From Hordeum vulgare subsp. vulgare (Eukaryota > Streptophyta > Magnoliopsida > Poales > Poaceae), in contig NC_058522.1 in the NCBI RefSeq assembly GCF_904849725.1, positions 431,301,529 to 431,365,528 of the forward strand: a stretch of DNA of 64,000 nt. The letters are read 5' to 3'. A program made the translations under genes and the position numbers. Below, one piece after another: positions 34,838 through 44,300 of this stretch; the stretch's first letter is position 1; each line of letters begins with the position of its first letter. The notes below the pieces were generated by a model. That model searched no databases, was not told where the DNA came from, and worked only from the letters and a program-made list of their open reading frames with translations.

Positions 34838-35356
34838 ATGACTTCCCCAAAAGCTCCTAAGGACAAGATCTTCGAGAAGGTCATCCATCCCTACCTCACG
34901 GAAGTGCTGCAACACCCTCAATCTATTGAGATGCGTGAGGGTATGTTGCACATCCGCGATGTTGAGGGGCCTAAGAAGACCGAAAGCGTGGAGACGAGGC
35001 CTGAAGCTATGGAGCAACAAGTCTTCAAGTGCCAAGGGATGGTGGAGCGTGGACTCAACGCCAACCACATGATGATCACGGAGTTCACCAACAAGCATAA
35101 GATGGATGCCAATGACATTGGGAAGCACCTCTCCAGGCTCTATGATAGGGTTGATCAACTCCAGGGCCAGATCTATGACCTGCAGAACGAAAACTGTGAG
35201 TATGAGTATAGATTTAAATCAATACGGTTGGCTGCAGATTTGAGGATTCCGGCGACTCGTTCATCGTGCCATGATGGAGCACCTATGCCTTGGAAGATGG
35301 AGGATCAAACTCATGTTGCAACTCCTCCACCACCACCACCAAAGGAAGACAACTGA
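34838..35356 (+). CDS. element A 3' ORF, unknown coiled-coil protein
   Basis: A 172-codon intact frame in the position where some Athila elements carry env-like genes. The protein (MTSPKAPKDKIFEKVIHPYL...) is charged, with a heptad-like segment at about residues 90-125 (IGKHLSRLYDRVDQLQGQIYDLQNE) suggesting a coiled coil. Its tail is proline-rich (TPPPPPPKEDN). No signal peptide or membrane segment is visible, so it is not an obvious envelope protein. I do not recognise the family. It is intact although gag-pol is broken. A hairpin-containing leader precedes it and a second polypurine tract follows its stop. Confidence 0.65.
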   Translation: MTSPKAPKDKIFEKVIHPYLTEVLQHPQSIEMREGMLHIRDVEGPKKTESVETRPEAMEQQVFKCQGMVERGLNANHMMITEFTNKHKMDANDIGKHLSRLYDRVDQLQGQIYDLQNENCEYEYRFKSIRLAADLRIPATRSSCHDGAPMPWKMEDQTHVATPPPPPPKEDN

Positions 35357-36875
35357 TCATTGGTATGGGCAATCCCCTTGGCTTTTGCCAAGCTTGGGGG
35401 AGTTGCCCTGGTATCGTATCACCTTTATATCTTTTGCTTTTACCTTTGTTTTAGTTTTCCTTTTCAGTTTTCTTTTTCTCTAGTAGAGTAAAGTCTTAGT
35501 GTTTTAGTCTTGAGTTTTGCTTTGTTTCACCCCCAATGTATTCTTGCTCGTGAGCCATATAATAATGAGTATCTTAGTCAAGGGCTTTGTTTGGTGCCGT
35601 GATCAAAAGTATGAAAAGAATGATAGCATGGAAGATCATGAGATGATCTTATGGAAAGTGATAGCTTCACATATAACAAGTATGATTATTGAAACTTGTT
35701 GAGAATAGACCAACATAGACCCCAATCATTGTTGCAATTAATAAGAAGTAATAAGGAAAGAGAGGTTCACATATAAATATATCATCTTAGACACTTTCTA
35801 TAATTGTGAGCACCCACCAAACTATTACATGCTTAGAAGTAGATGTTGGACAAGGAAGACAACATAATGAATTGTGTTTGCTTGGTTCCAAACAATGTTA
35901 TATGTATAGAGATCCCTTAGCATGTGACGATTGCTTCCACCTCATATTAGCCAAAACTTCCATACTAAGTAGAAATACTACTTGTGCATCCATAAACCTT
36001 CAACCCAGTTTTGCCATGAGAGTCCACCATACCTACCTATGGATTGCGTAAGATCCTTCAAGTAAGTTGTCATCGGTGCAAGCAATAAAAAGTTGCTATC
36101 TAAAGTATGTATGATTTATTAGTGTGTGGAAAATAAGCTTTGTACGAACCTGTGATGAGGAAGACATAAAAGCGACAGACTGCATAATAAAGTTCTTTAT
36201 CACTGGGGGCAATATAAAGTGACATTCCTTTACACTAAGAGGTCGTATATCCAAACCTTAAAAGCGCATGACAACCTCTGCTTCCCTCTGCGAAGGGCCT
36301 ATCTTGTACCTTTACTTTTGTCCTTGTGAAAGTCATGGTGATCAACACCAATTCCCTATTCCGTCTTCATCTTGGTGAACGTCATATGCTAGGGAAAGAT
36401 CTATATTCATATATCAACTTGGAGATGAGTACTTATGCTTTATTATTGTTGACTTTACCCTTGAGGTAAATGGTTGGGAGGCAAAATTATAAGCCCATAT
36501 CTTTCTCTGTGTCCAACTTAAACTTTGATACCATGAGTACCATGTGAGTTGTAACAATTGTGGAAAACAAAAGAGATGATTGAGTATGTGCATTTTCTTT
36601 ACAAGCTCTTATTTGACTCTTTTTGATGTTATGATAAATTGCAATTGCTTCGATGACTATGGACTATTGTTGGCTACTTCTCGCTAAGGTTTTTGATTCA
36701 TACTTTGCTTTGTGAAGGAATTGTTACTTTCCCATAAGAATCTTTATGATGTATTGCTGTTCTATGTGTGATCATGATGCCCTCATGTCTGTATTATGTT
36801 TTATCGACACCTTCATCCCTAAACATGTGGACATGTTTATGGATCTTGGTTTTCGCTTGAGGACAAGCGAGGTCT
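35357..36875 (+). other. element A 3' non-coding region
   Basis: About 1.5 kb without a credible ORF. It opens with a hairpin-plus-purine motif (35379-35402) and holds two 20-base blocks that recur unchanged in element C: 'agtccaccatacctacctat' at 36021-36040 and 'tgcttccctctgcgaagggc' at 36279-36298. Such conservation in non-coding DNA suggests an RNA-level role (packaging, processing or export), which is inference. Confidence 0.7.
35390..35402 (+). promoter_or_regulatory. second (internal) polypurine tract of element A
   Basis: 'aagcttgggggag', identical to the tract before the 3' LTR, lies 33 bases after the stop of the 3' ORF and directly follows a small hairpin ('ttggcttttgccaa', 35379-35392). 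The same arrangement occurs in elements B and C. Confidence 0.65.
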
Positions 36876-36888
36876 AAGCTTGGGGGAG
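36876..36888 (+). promoter_or_regulatory. polypurine tract of element A
   Basis: 'aagcttgggggag' ends one base before the 3' LTR, the place where plus-strand DNA synthesis is primed. A small hairpin ('gcttgaggacaagc') lies just upstream. Confidence 0.9.
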
Positions 36889-36889
36889 T

Positions 36890-38415
36890 TGATACGTCCA
36901 TTTTCCATCATGCTTTCATGTTGATATTTATCGCTTTATGGACTGTTATTATACTTTGTGGTACCATACTTATGCCTATTCTCTCTTATTTTGCAAGGTT
37001 TATTTGAAGAGGGAGAATACCGGCAGCAGGAATTCCGGACCGGAAAAGGAGCAAGTCTGAGTCCTCTATTCTGCGCAACTCCAAATGCCCTGAAAATCAA
37101 CATGGAGTTTTTTGGGATTATATAAAAATAACGGGCGAAAGAAGTGCCAGAGGGGAGCTGCCAGGGGCCCACAAGCCTGGTAGCCGCGGCCTGCCCCCTG
37201 GCCGCGGCTACAGGGCTTGTGGGCACCCTGGTGGCCCACTGCCCCCTCTTCTTCTATATGAAGGGTTTCTTCTAGAAAAAAAATCAGGGCGGAGCTTTTT
37301 TGAGGAGGCGCCGCCGCCACGAGGCGGAACTTGAGCAGAACCAATCTAGAGCTCCGGCAGGACGATCCAGCCGGGGAAACTTCCCTCCCGGAAGGGGAAA
37401 TCGTCGCCGTCGTCATCACCAACACTCCTCTCATCGGGGGGGGGGGGAGTCATCTCCATCAACATCTTCATCAGCACCATCTCCTATCCAAACCCTAGTC
37501 TATCTCTTGTAACCAATCGCCGTCTCGCGACGCCGATTGGTACCCGTAAGGTTGTTAGTAGTGTTGATTACTCTTTGTAGTTGATGCTAGTTGGATTACT
37601 TGGTAGAAGAGTTTATGTTCAGATCCTTGATGCTACTCACTACACCTCTGATCATGATTAAGATTATGCTTTCTGAGTAGTTACTTTTGTTCCTAAGGAC
37701 ATGGGATAAGTCATGCTAATAATAGTCATGTGAATTTGGTATTCGTTCGGTATTTTGATATGTTGTATGTTGTTTTTCCTCTAGTGGTGTTATGTGAACG
37801 TCGACTACATAACACTTCACCATTATTTGGTCCTAGAGGAAGGCATTGGGAAGTAGTAAGTAGATGATGGGTTGCTAGAGTGACAGAAGCTTAAACCCTA
37901 GTTTATGCGTTGCTTCGTAAGGGGCTGATTTGGATCCACTAGTTTAATGCTATGGTTAGACTTTGTCTTAATTCTTCTTCCATAGTTGCATATGCTTGTG
38001 AGAGGGGTTAATCATAAGTGGGATGCTTGCCCAAGTAAGGGCAGTACCCAAGCGCCGGTCCACCCACATATCAAACTATCAATGTAACGAACGCGAATCA
38101 TATGAACATGATGAAACTAGCATGACAGAAATTCCCATGTGTCCTCGGGAGCGTTTTCCTCTTGTAAGACTTTGTTCAGGATTGTCCCTTGCTACAAAAG
38201 GGATTGGGACACTTTGCTGCACCATTGCTATTACTTGTTACTTTTCACCTGCTACGTTTCACCTCACTACACCATCACTTGTTACCGCTACTTTCAGTGC
38301 TTGCAGTTATTACCTTGCCGAAAACCGTTTATCAGAGCCTTCTGCTCCTCGTTGGGTTCGACACTCTTACTTATCGAAAGGACTATGATTGATCCCCTAT
38401 ACTTGTGGGTCATCA
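36890..38415 (+). repeat. 3' LTR of element A
   Basis: 1526 bp, same length as the 5' LTR. The promoter-proximal hairpin is nearly perfect here: arms 37167-37191 and 37200-37224 (25 bases each, two mismatches, 8-base loop), with the TATA-like 'tatatg' at 37255-37260. A run of nine or more G near 37436 differs from the 5' copy. Confidence 0.95.
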
Positions 38416-38605
38416 CACCTTGGTCAAAGTAATTCCATGTCCAAAAGTTAACAAAAACACTCACTTTACCCAGTGTCAAGAAGCTGCAAGGGAAGATGTG
38501 GAAAGAGCCTTCAGTGTGCTTCAGAAGCGCTTTGTAATTGTTCATGGCCCTGTTGAGTACTGGAACTCCAAGGTTCTATGGCGAATCATGACTTGTTGCA
38601 TCAGA
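38416..38605 (+). pseudogene. PIF/Harbinger transposase, segment 3
   Basis: Resumes after element A: LVKVIPCPKVNKNTHFTQCQEAAREDVERAFSVLQKRFVIVHGPVEYWNSKVLWRIMTCCI. It contains the third catalytic residue, the Glu of DVERAF, which is retained. The frame is open. It stops where a Stowaway MITE entered. Confidence 0.85.
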
Positions 38606-38863
38606 CTCCCTCCGTTCCTAAATATAAGGTGTATTATTTTTTCAAAAAGTCAAACTTCTCTAACTTTGACCAAGTTTATTGATAAAAATATCAATGTTTA
38701 GAATACCAAATCATTATCACTACATTCACCATGAAATATATCTTTATATTTTGTACTTTTAGTATTGTAAATGTTTATATAGTTTTCTATAAAGTTGGTC
38801 AAACATAGACATCCTTTGACTTTTTAAAAAACTAATACACCTTATATTAAGGAACGGAGGGAG
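38606..38863. mobile_element. Stowaway MITE inside the Harbinger transposase
   Basis: 258 bp with long inverted ends ('ctccctccgttcctaaatat' at the left, its near complement ending 'aaggaacggagggag' at the right). The right TA (38864-38865) is intact, the left has become GA. It splits the codons of the transposase block ...CC(V)ILHNMI. Confidence 0.93.
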
Positions 38864-39042
38864 TATTGCATAACATGATCATTCCAAACGAGAGAGATAT
38901 GATTCAGAATTTTTGGTACATCACCCATGGGACTCTGGTTGAGCTAGAGCATGATACAAAGAGGATCTTGACATTCCTTGAGGAGCATCGCAAGATCGAG
39001 AACCACCAAGTTCGTACTCAGTTCCAACAAATATCTTCTTGA
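38864..39042 (+). pseudogene. PIF/Harbinger transposase, segment 4 (C-terminus)
   Basis: The rest of the transposase: LHNMIIPNERDMIQNFWYITHGTLVELEHDTKRILTFLEEHRKIENHQVRTQFQQISS followed by a stop at 39040-39042. This part is uninterrupted. Confidence 0.85.
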
Positions 39043-39391
39043 CATCATTGGCAATGTTTTAGCATTTCCTAGTTGTTCTATGAAATGCTATTTGTTACAC
39101 TTGAACCATTTTATGTGTTTAAAACTGAAAAATTTGGTTTGTAAACTTTGAATTCGGTTTGTGAATTGTATCCATAATTTGATTGAACATTCAAATTTAT
39201 GTTTAGTTTATATATGTGTGTTGATATGTAGCTGCAATTTATACTAGAACTCTAAAGTTTATAAAAACAAAAATTTACTCTGCTAAGTTTAGGGGATCGG
39301 CTAGGTCCGGCCAAAACTTAGTGGAGTATATATACTCCACCAAGCCTTTTACTCCACTAAGTTTTAGGGGGTCGGTTAGAGTTGCCCTTAC
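39043..39391. other. 3' part of the Harbinger element, probable terminal region
   Basis: AT-rich sequence after the transposase stop. 39290-39391 repeats 'ctccac' and 'actccactaagttttag' phrases in both orientations and ends 'ggttagagttgccctta', typical of a terminal inverted repeat region. The matching left end should lie between about 13245 and 13452, beyond the Sukkula LTR, but I could not align it convincingly. Confidence 0.4.
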
Positions 39392-40511
39392 TGAATGCAA
39401 GGAGGCTGACAATGTTTGATGTAGATTTTCCAAGTGTCTGCCATCCCAGAAAAATTATTTACGGGATCTTGTAAACAATTTTTCGCAGGATGTTGGGCGC
39501 GCAGATAGAATATATCCTGCAAATCGATATTGCAAATTCAAACATACTAGTTCGCGCTAAAACATATCTGTGGAGTTCATCACAAGTATAGAATAGGGGA
39601 TTTCATCACACAAGCATATCATATGGGAGTTCATACAAACCAAAATTTAAACATCTACCAAAACAAAATTTAAACCTAATAGTTCTACTACTCGCTGTTG
39701 TTGTTGTTGTTATCGTCACGGGGCAGGGGCTCCTTGCTATGGATGTTGTGGTAGATGAGCGTGTCGAAGAGGGTCGCGGCGAGCTGGTACTCCTCTAGGA
39801 GCGCCAGCACGTGCAGTGCCGCAACTGGATCTCCGGTTGCGATGGCCTCATTTGCCTCAAACTAGGCACGCTCGGTCGCCCTATGGTGCTGGATGGCCGG
39901 TTCGAAGTGATCGCCAAGGCGACAAAAATTCACCCAATCCCGCGATCCCGCATTGTAGAACTACGCGCCGACAGTGTGCGCCTTTCGGACATGGGAGGGT
40001 GGAGGGAGGATTTGTCGGCTTCATCTTCGATGCAGTGCTTGCGGTCATCGAAGGCACCACATCCATCGACCTCCCCCCCGGCACCTAATCCCGCTGCGTC
40101 GGCCGAAACCCCCACCTCCACCACACCAGGAGTCCGCGTGCGACTTCTCTATCAAGATCCGGCGAAGAAATGCAAATGAAAAGGTGGCCGAAGGATAAGG
40201 GATTTGACATTAGAGGGAGGAGATTTGAGGCGGAGGAGGGTGGGGATATGTGGGACAGGAACCCTAAACTGCGCCACCGCATGCATATATGGATGAAACA
40301 GGGGCAATTTAAATTTTTATGGGACGTGCCCTTTCTAGTGGATCTGATCGGGCCAGATTTTTGGCCCTTTCCATAAACCGTCCCATAAAACACAGTTCAC
40401 CGGAATTATACAGTATCTGCTAGAGCATCTCTAGTGGATCCCATAAACCGGGCCATTCGGCAAAATAACCATTGGTTTACGTGATGGACGGGATTTTCCC
40501 GGTGACGGGGT
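39392..40511 (-). other. unclassified DNA with a minus-strand coding relic
   Basis: Reading the minus strand, about 39850-39680 encodes EANEAIATGDPVAALHVLALLEEYQLAATLFDTLIYHNIHSKEPLP and a poly-Asn tail (DDNNNNNSE) before a stop; the frame upstream is broken. The context (GC-rich coding strip, 'gagcatctctagtggatccc' near 40433) resembles ends of grass DNA transposons. I do not recognise the protein and see no transposase motif. Confidence 0.35.
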
Positions 40512-41094
40512 TGTACATTAGGGGTAGTCCAATGGACCTGCATCCCTAGGCCTGCCCTAGACCCTACATGGTCATCAACGTCCCAAAAGTCAATTATGGA
40601 GTCATAGTCTCATTCGGACGAGTGTATGTCACTCAGCTCACATGACTTTAGTTGGCCTGCTTTGTAATAGCCGGATGTCCTCCAACACTCGGACCGCAGC
40701 AGGACCTGGGCAACGAAAAGACTACAACATTCACAGACTTGAACTATCACATGAAGTGCAATGAAGACGCGCATTACCACTAGCGTTAGAGTTAGAGATG
40801 CCATTACTAGTAACTTACGTTGTTATTAGCATTTACTTGCCCTTGTAATGAAGGCCGGCGAGTCGTGGCACACTCTATGTAGGCTACCCCGGGCTCTTGA
40901 GCAAAGGTTCAACATTTTGTACTATCTCATGTTCTAATATCTAACACGAGCCTCCGAGGCTGGAAACGTAGGGTCGTTACCACTCTCGAGTGGGGCCTGA
41001 ACTCGTACATCCGAGTGTATCCTGTGCACCCTAGCTAGGCTTCGCCCCTCATTCATACCACATGTACTATTGCCAAGATCATTCCCATGATAGT
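40512..41094 (+). repeat. probable 5' LTR of a Tat-lineage Gypsy element
   Basis: Sequence of about 580 bp between a TG start ('tgtacattaggggtagtcca') and the primer site at 41095. The exact ends are uncertain, since the matching 3' LTR lies outside the window. Confidence 0.4.
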
Positions 41095-41111
41095 TGGCGC
41101 CCACCGTGGGG
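41095..41111 (+). promoter_or_regulatory. Tat-lineage primer-binding site
   Basis: 'tggcgcccaccgtgggg' is the primer site commonly seen at the start of grass Tat-lineage elements. It marks the beginning of the internal region that is later split by element B. Confidence 0.7.
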
Positions 41112-41330
41112 CTGTGGGTCTAGCAAATCCGGCGCAGTAGGAGTTTTTACCTTTTCTGTCAACATGATGACACTCGACGGAGCGATCATCTTTGGCTCCC
41201 TCAGCTTCGTCGTTGATGACTCGGCGTGGTTGCAGGATGCGCCACTGGACACCGATGCCCTCCCTGCTCGAGGTACGTCGCATTTCAGCGCAATTGCACA
41301 CGGTGTCCTGATCCGACAGCCATCGGTGTC
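41112..41330 (+). pseudogene. Tat-lineage element, start of gag (segment 1)
   Basis: A 5' leader and the beginning of a coding region (MMTLDGAIIFGSLSFVVDDSAW, from 41164). It ends at the 'gtgtc' target duplication of element B; the gene resumes at 60639. Confidence 0.5.
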
Positions 41331-42753
41331 TGATAACCCACAAGTATAGGGGATCGCAAAAGTTTTCGAGCATAGAGTATTCAACCCAAATTTATTGATT
41401 CGACTCAAGGGGAAGCGAAAGAATATTCTCAAGTATTAGCAGTTGAGTTGTCAATTCAACCACACCTGAAAGATTTAATATCTACAGCAAAGTATCAGTA
41501 GCAAAGTAGGGTGATAGCAGCAGTAGCAACAGTAACCAGTAGCAGCAAAGTGACAGCAGTAGCAACAGAGTAACAGTAGCAGTAGTGAGAGCAGTAGGAG
41601 CAAAGTAACGTAGCAAGGACTAGTAGGAAAAACTCGTAGGCATTGGATCGGTGATGGATGATTATGCCGGATGTGATTCATCATGTAACAGTTATAACAC
41701 GGAGAGATAAGTAACTAACTCCCGTTCGTCAATCTAATGTAGGCATGTATTCCATATGTAGTCATACGTGCTTAGGGAAAAGAACTTGCATGACATCTAT
41801 TGTCCATCCCTCCCGTGGCAGCGGTGTCGTAATGGAAACTACGGGATATTAAGGTTCTCCTTTGAATAAAGAACCGGACCAATGCATTAACACTTGGTGA
41901 GTAAATGAACTCCTCATACTATGGTCATCTCCGGGAGCGGTTCCGGCTATTGCACTCCGGGGTTGCTGGGTCATAACACATAGTAGGTGAGTACAACTTG
42001 CAAGATAGGATCTAAAACACACATATATTGGCGACAACATAATGGGTTCAGATCTGAAATCATGGCACTCGGGCCCTAGTGACAAGCATTAAGCATGGCA
42101 AAGTAGTAGCAACATCAATCTCAGAACATAGTGGATACTAGGGATCAATCCCCGTCAAAACTAACTCGATTACATGATAGATCTCATCCAACCCATCACC
42201 GTCCAACAAGCCTATGATGAGATTACTCACGAACGGTGAAGAGCATCATGGAATTGGCGATGAAGGAAGGTTCATGATGACGATGGCGATGATTTCCCCT
42301 CTCCCGAGCCCAGAACGGACTCCAGATCTGCCCTCCAGATGAAGAACAGGAGGTGGCGACGCCTCCGTATCGTAAAACGCGATGAACTCTTTCCTTGATT
42401 TTTTTTCCAGACGAAATGGACTATATAGAGCTGGATTGAGAGGCGGTGGAGCTTTGTGGTCCCCACAAGCCTGCCAGGCGCGGCCAAGGGGGAGCCCGCG
42501 CCTGGTGGGCTTGTGGGCTCACAGCTCCACTTCCTCCGCTGATTCTTGCGCCGGTATTTTTCATAAATCCCAGAAAAATTCTCCGTAAATTTTCAGGTCA
42601 TTCTGAGAACTTTTATTTCTGCGCAAAAACAACACCATGGCAATTCTGCTAAAAACAACTGTAGTCCGGGTTAGTTCCATTCAAATCATGCACATTAGAG
42701 TCCAAAACAAGGGCAAAAGAGTTTGGAAAAGTAGATACGATGGAGACGTATCA
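41331..42753 (-). repeat. 3' LTR of element B
   Basis: 1423 bp. Reading the minus strand it starts 'tgatacgtctccatcgtatc' and ends 'cttgtgggttatca'. It contains the promoter-proximal hairpin (arms 42462-42483 and 42496-42517, two mismatches in 22), a TATA motif 'ctatatagtcc' and a (CTG/CTA)-rich stretch near 41480-41620. Confidence 0.95.
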
Positions 42754-42766
42754 AACCCCCAAGCTT
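42754..42766 (-). promoter_or_regulatory. polypurine tract of element B
   Basis: Minus strand 'aagcttgggggtt', directly abutting the 3' LTR. It differs from the A and C tracts in the last two bases. Confidence 0.85.
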
Positions 42767-44263
42767 AAAACCTTGCTTGTCCTCAAGCAATTCAGTTGAC
42801 AAACTGAAAGAGACAAAAGACAGGAACATAAATAGACAGGCCCTTTGCAGAAGGAAGCATTGATTTGCAGAGGTGCCAGAGCTCAAGCTTTGAAAACAGA
42901 GTTAATAATTTTGGGTGGCATGCTTTCATTGTCAACGCAATGACTAAGAGTTCTCACCATGTTCCACGCTACACATGCTATAGGCGGTTCCCAAACAGAA
43001 AAGTAAAGTTTTGACTCCCCCACCACCAACCAATCACACTCCACGACTAGCCGAATCCTCGGGTGCCGTCCATACCAACATCGATCCTGGGGGAGTTTTG
43101 TTTGTAATTATCTTTTCGATTTGAGCATGGAACTGGGAATTCCAATTACCGGCCCCTTTCTCGTAAATGATAGTGAATAAACACATATCGAGGATAGCAC
43201 GCCTAGCATGGAAGATACTGATAGCCCCTGTCACCACATGAGCGGTTCGGGCATGCAAAACAGATTATTTCTTGAAGATTTAGAGAGCGGCACATGCAAA
43301 TTTACTTGGAACGACAGGTAGATACCGCATATAGGTAGGTATGGTGGACTCATATGGAACAACTTTGGGTTTATGGAAGTGGATGCACAAGCAGTATTCC
43401 CGCTTAGTACAAGTGAAGGCTAGCAAAAGACTCGGAAGCGACCAACTAGAGAGCGACAACAGTCATCAAAATGCATTGAGATTAACTAACATTGAGTGCA
43501 AGCATGAGTAGGACATAAATCACTATGAACATGAATATCATAGAGGCTATGTTGATTTTGTTTCAACTACATGCGTGAACATGCGCCAAGTCAAACCACT
43601 TGAATCATTCAAAGGAGGATACCATCCTACCATACTACATCATAGTCATCTCAAAATTCATGTTGGCATCCAAGGCAAACCATTATAAGCTCCTAGCTAA
43701 TTAAGCATGGCATCAGCAACTATGATCTCTAAGTTGTCATTGCAAACATGTTTCTCTCACAACAAAGCTGAACTAGGAACAATGAGCTAGTCATATTTAC
43801 AAAAACAAAATAGATCGAGTTCATACCAGCTTTTTCACGCTCAGTCACTTCATCATATATCGTCATTATTACCTTTCACTTGCACGACCGAATGATGTGA
43901 ACAATAATAAGCGTGCTCGTGCATTCGACTAAAACTGGAATCTGTAGGCAAACACAAAGGAGAAGACAAAGTAATATGGCTCTTTGACAGCTAAACAAGT
44001 ATGCGCGCGAGAGCCACTAAACATTGTAACCATGGTCTTCTACCTTGACCCAAAGAAAAAGAAAACTATTTACACGGGAAAGCCCCCAACAAGCAAAAGA
44101 AGAAAAATAAAATCTTTTTGGGTTTTCTCAAACTAGACAGACACACGAAAAGAAAACGAGAAAACAAAAATAAACTAGGATGGATGATACAGTGTTAAAG
44201 TGTGAACACCCACAAGCAAAGTGAAAGCATAAGCAAGAATGTAAAGTCGGTGAGAAACACGTA
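42767..44263 (-). other. element B 3' non-coding region
   Basis: Non-coding sequence between ORF2 and the 3' LTR. It keeps the block 'agtccaccatacctacctat' (complement of 43331-43350) and a variant of the second block (complement of 42840-42859, two changes) seen in A and C. No ORF recognised. Confidence 0.7.
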
Positions 44264-44276
44264 CTCCCCCAAGCTT
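44264..44276 (-). promoter_or_regulatory. second polypurine tract of element B
   Basis: Minus strand 'aagcttgggggag', preceded by a hairpin ('aggccaaaagcct', complement of 44278-44290), just after the ORF2 stop. Element C inserted between that stop and this tract. Confidence 0.65.
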
Positions 44277-44300
44277 AGGCTTTTGGCCTAAGTTGGTCTA

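Larger units (their letters stand above)
28163..38415 (+). mobile_element. Athila-lineage Gypsy retrotransposon (element A)
   Basis: A 10,253-bp element with equal 1526-bp LTRs (28163-29688 and 36890-38415) and a perfect five-base target duplication 'cacct' (28158-28162 and 38416-38420). Order: LTR, Asp-tRNA primer site, gag-protease, RT-RNase H-integrase, an extra ORF, about 1.5 kb of non-coding DNA, polypurine tract, LTR. The long 3' region after integrase and the RT type (GLCNAPATFQRCM, VFMDDFSV) place it in the Athila lineage. Only a handful of lesions break the coding frame, so it is younger than the Copia element. It inserted into the Harbinger transposase gene. Confidence 0.95.

Noticed and set aside
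34838..35356. Env-like protein in element A
   Set aside because: Right position for an Athila env-like gene, but there is no signal peptide, transmembrane segment or cleavage motif.
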